NCBI RefSeq assembly: GCF_037975245.1
Contig: NC_092579.1
Coordinates: 26,771,666 to 26,835,665, forward strand
DNA length: 64,000 nt
Reading direction: 5' to 3'
Origin: Apostichopus japonicus
Lineage: Eukaryota; Echinodermata; Holothuroidea; Aspidochirotida; Stichopodidae
Part shown: piece after piece, positions 62,647-64,000 of the stretch
How the letters are laid out: the number at the start of each line of letters is the position of its first letter
Position numbering within the stretch: position 1 is the stretch's first letter
Made by a program: the position numbers and the translations under genes
Notes under the pieces: model-generated
The model's database searches: none
Told to the model about the DNA's origin: nothing
The model's input: only the letters and a program-made list of their open reading frames with translations

Positions 62647-64000
62647 GTGATCCTATTTCTGTGAATTTTGTTCTCAGCTCTCACGGCTAAGAACTTCATC
62701 CGCAGGGAATACCTAACTCCTAAAGTTAATTAAGATATCGTAAGTCGACATATCGAGTATAGTAATCTCGAGATTTCGACCTATACTTCCGACATTTTAA
62801 TTTCACCATTTCTACTGTCTACCAATTACAATAGCATGTTACACCTAGGCACACAAGCTGTAAGAAGCGATAACAAAGAACATGCTAAAAAAAATAGAAC
62901 ATTTTAATGACAACTCACCTCTCTTAATCCGCAGTGTTTATCTCCATTCAGGTTTCTTATTCTTTCTTCAGCGTGTACAAGTTTTTCATGTTTCGTTTAC
63001 CTAAACATCACGTATCGATTTCTCTTTCGTTTGTGACGGTGCTTCGGTTAAATATTTTTTCCAATTTTGTTTATTAAAAGTTATCATACTCACTTTTTCT
63101 TTGTCATTCTTGTTATGTTAGATTTCTTTGATGGCGGATGTCGATCGCAAAATATAATATGTCGAAAACATGCAATTTTCATGGATTTTTCTTCTCGATA
63201 TATTTTCCTTGAAAGAAAATTCCCTTTAAGCTTTGGATCAACAGAATCCATTGTAAAACTCGAAGACAGCTGAAAAGTAAAAATTTAGCTGAAAAATTAT
63301 TTATGTGATTTTCTTTCATGTTACGTTTCTCTTGTACACTGGTGAGCTTTCCAATCATAATTGATCTTATATTACTGCACACATCACACACAAAAAACTG
63401 TAAAAGTGTTAATGTACGACAAACAAACAACAACAAACAAACAAAGGTGTAGGAACGTCTCGACTAACCAGAATATGTTAAACTCAATCAGTGATCCTAT
63501 TTCTGTGAATTTCGCTTTCAGCTCTCATTGCTAAGAACTTCATCCACAGGGTATACTTAACTCCTAAAGTTAATTAAGATATCGTAAGTCGACATATCGA
63601 ATATACTAACCTCGAGATTTCGACCTATACTTCCGACATTTTAATTTCACCAGTTCTACTGTCTACCAATTACAAAGCATGTTACACCTCGGTACACAAA
63701 GCTGTAAGAAGCGATAACAAACATAATGTTAGATGATAAATGGAACATTTTAATGACAACTCACCTCTCTTAATCCGTCTTAATCTCCATTCAGGTTTGG
63801 TATTCTTCTTCAGCGCGTACAATTTTTCCCTGTTTCGTTTACCTAAACATAACGTTTCGATTTCTCCCTCGTTTGTGACGGTGCTTCGGTTAAATATACT
63901 TTATTCTACTTTTTCTTTTTTAAGTTATAATACTCACTTTCTCTTCGTCATTCTTGTATTGTTATCAAATTTTTGCCGATGTCGGTCGCAAAATATAATA

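Larger units (their letters stand above)
59000..64000. repeat. Large tandem repeat array, unit about 820-850 bp, about six copies
   Basis: The landmark gtgacggtgcttcggtt (with variants) occurs near 59285, 60320, 61140, 61988, 63030 and 63870. A second landmark cctcttgtacccttgtgagc occurs near 59790 (diverged), 60615, 61445, 62285 and 63328. Spacing is 820-850 bp except where two insertions lengthen it. The first copy is the most diverged. The array runs off the right edge. Short minus-strand frames beginning MKENHINN or MEENHINN recur in several copies but have different ends and are lost in another, so they are unlikely to be genes. Confidence 0.88.

Noticed and set aside
60417-63436. Recurrent minus-strand frames beginning MKENHINN in the tandem array
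   Set aside because: C-termini differ between copies and at least one copy has lost the frame, so there is no sign of coding constraint.
1-64000. CRISPR array, bacterial operon or prophage content
   Set aside because: No regularly spaced identical repeats with unique spacers, no ribosome-binding sites, and the coding sequence is split by spliceosomal introns.

Overview
The window reads as intron-rich, AT-rich animal nuclear DNA, not bacterial DNA. Most of it is non-coding, coding sequence comes as short exons with GT/AG borders, and the repeats (a DIRS-type tyrosine-recombinase retrotransposon, hAT-like MITEs, tRNA-derived SINEs, an L2-like tail) fit a marine invertebrate. An echinoderm, possibly a sea cucumber, is my guess from general character only.

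Layout. 1-13 kb: one coiled-coil exon at the left edge on the minus strand, then non-coding DNA with small tandem duplications. 13.3-20.0 kb: a DIRS-like element, read on the minus strand, with inverted terminal repeats, an internal complementary region, an intact-looking tyrosine recombinase ORF and a decayed gag-like region. No reverse transcriptase is visible; SINEs occupy part of the place where it should be. 20-28.9 kb: non-coding, with tandem duplications and an 18-bp minisatellite. 28.9-30.9 kb: a large foldback with arms of about 550 bp carrying a 21-bp minisatellite; one arm later received a SINE-like insert with a target-site duplication. 31-50 kb: two candidate exons of an unrecognised minus-strand gene, two hAT-like elements, a short retroinsertion, SINE-like sequence and an inverted 26-bp minisatellite. 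50.4-51.4 kb: two MITEs. 59-64 kb: about six copies of an 820-850 bp tandem repeat, two of them interrupted by MITEs, running off the right edge.

The most interesting content is at 51.9-58.9 kb: two genes, here called A (minus, 422 aa) and B (plus, 214 aa), placed head to head with start codons about 0.8 kb apart. Both encode secreted, mainly helical proteins. Their introns have the same phases (1,0,1,1), their fourth coding exons are both exactly 168 bp, and one Cys in exon 4 and one in exon 5 fall in the same columns. They are clearly paralogues of a family I do not recognise. Gene A adds a last exon encoding a Gly/Ser/Thr/Pro-rich repeat domain. Gene B stops just before the corresponding splice site and seems to keep the last intron only in its 3' UTR. 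They probably share a divergent promoter region.
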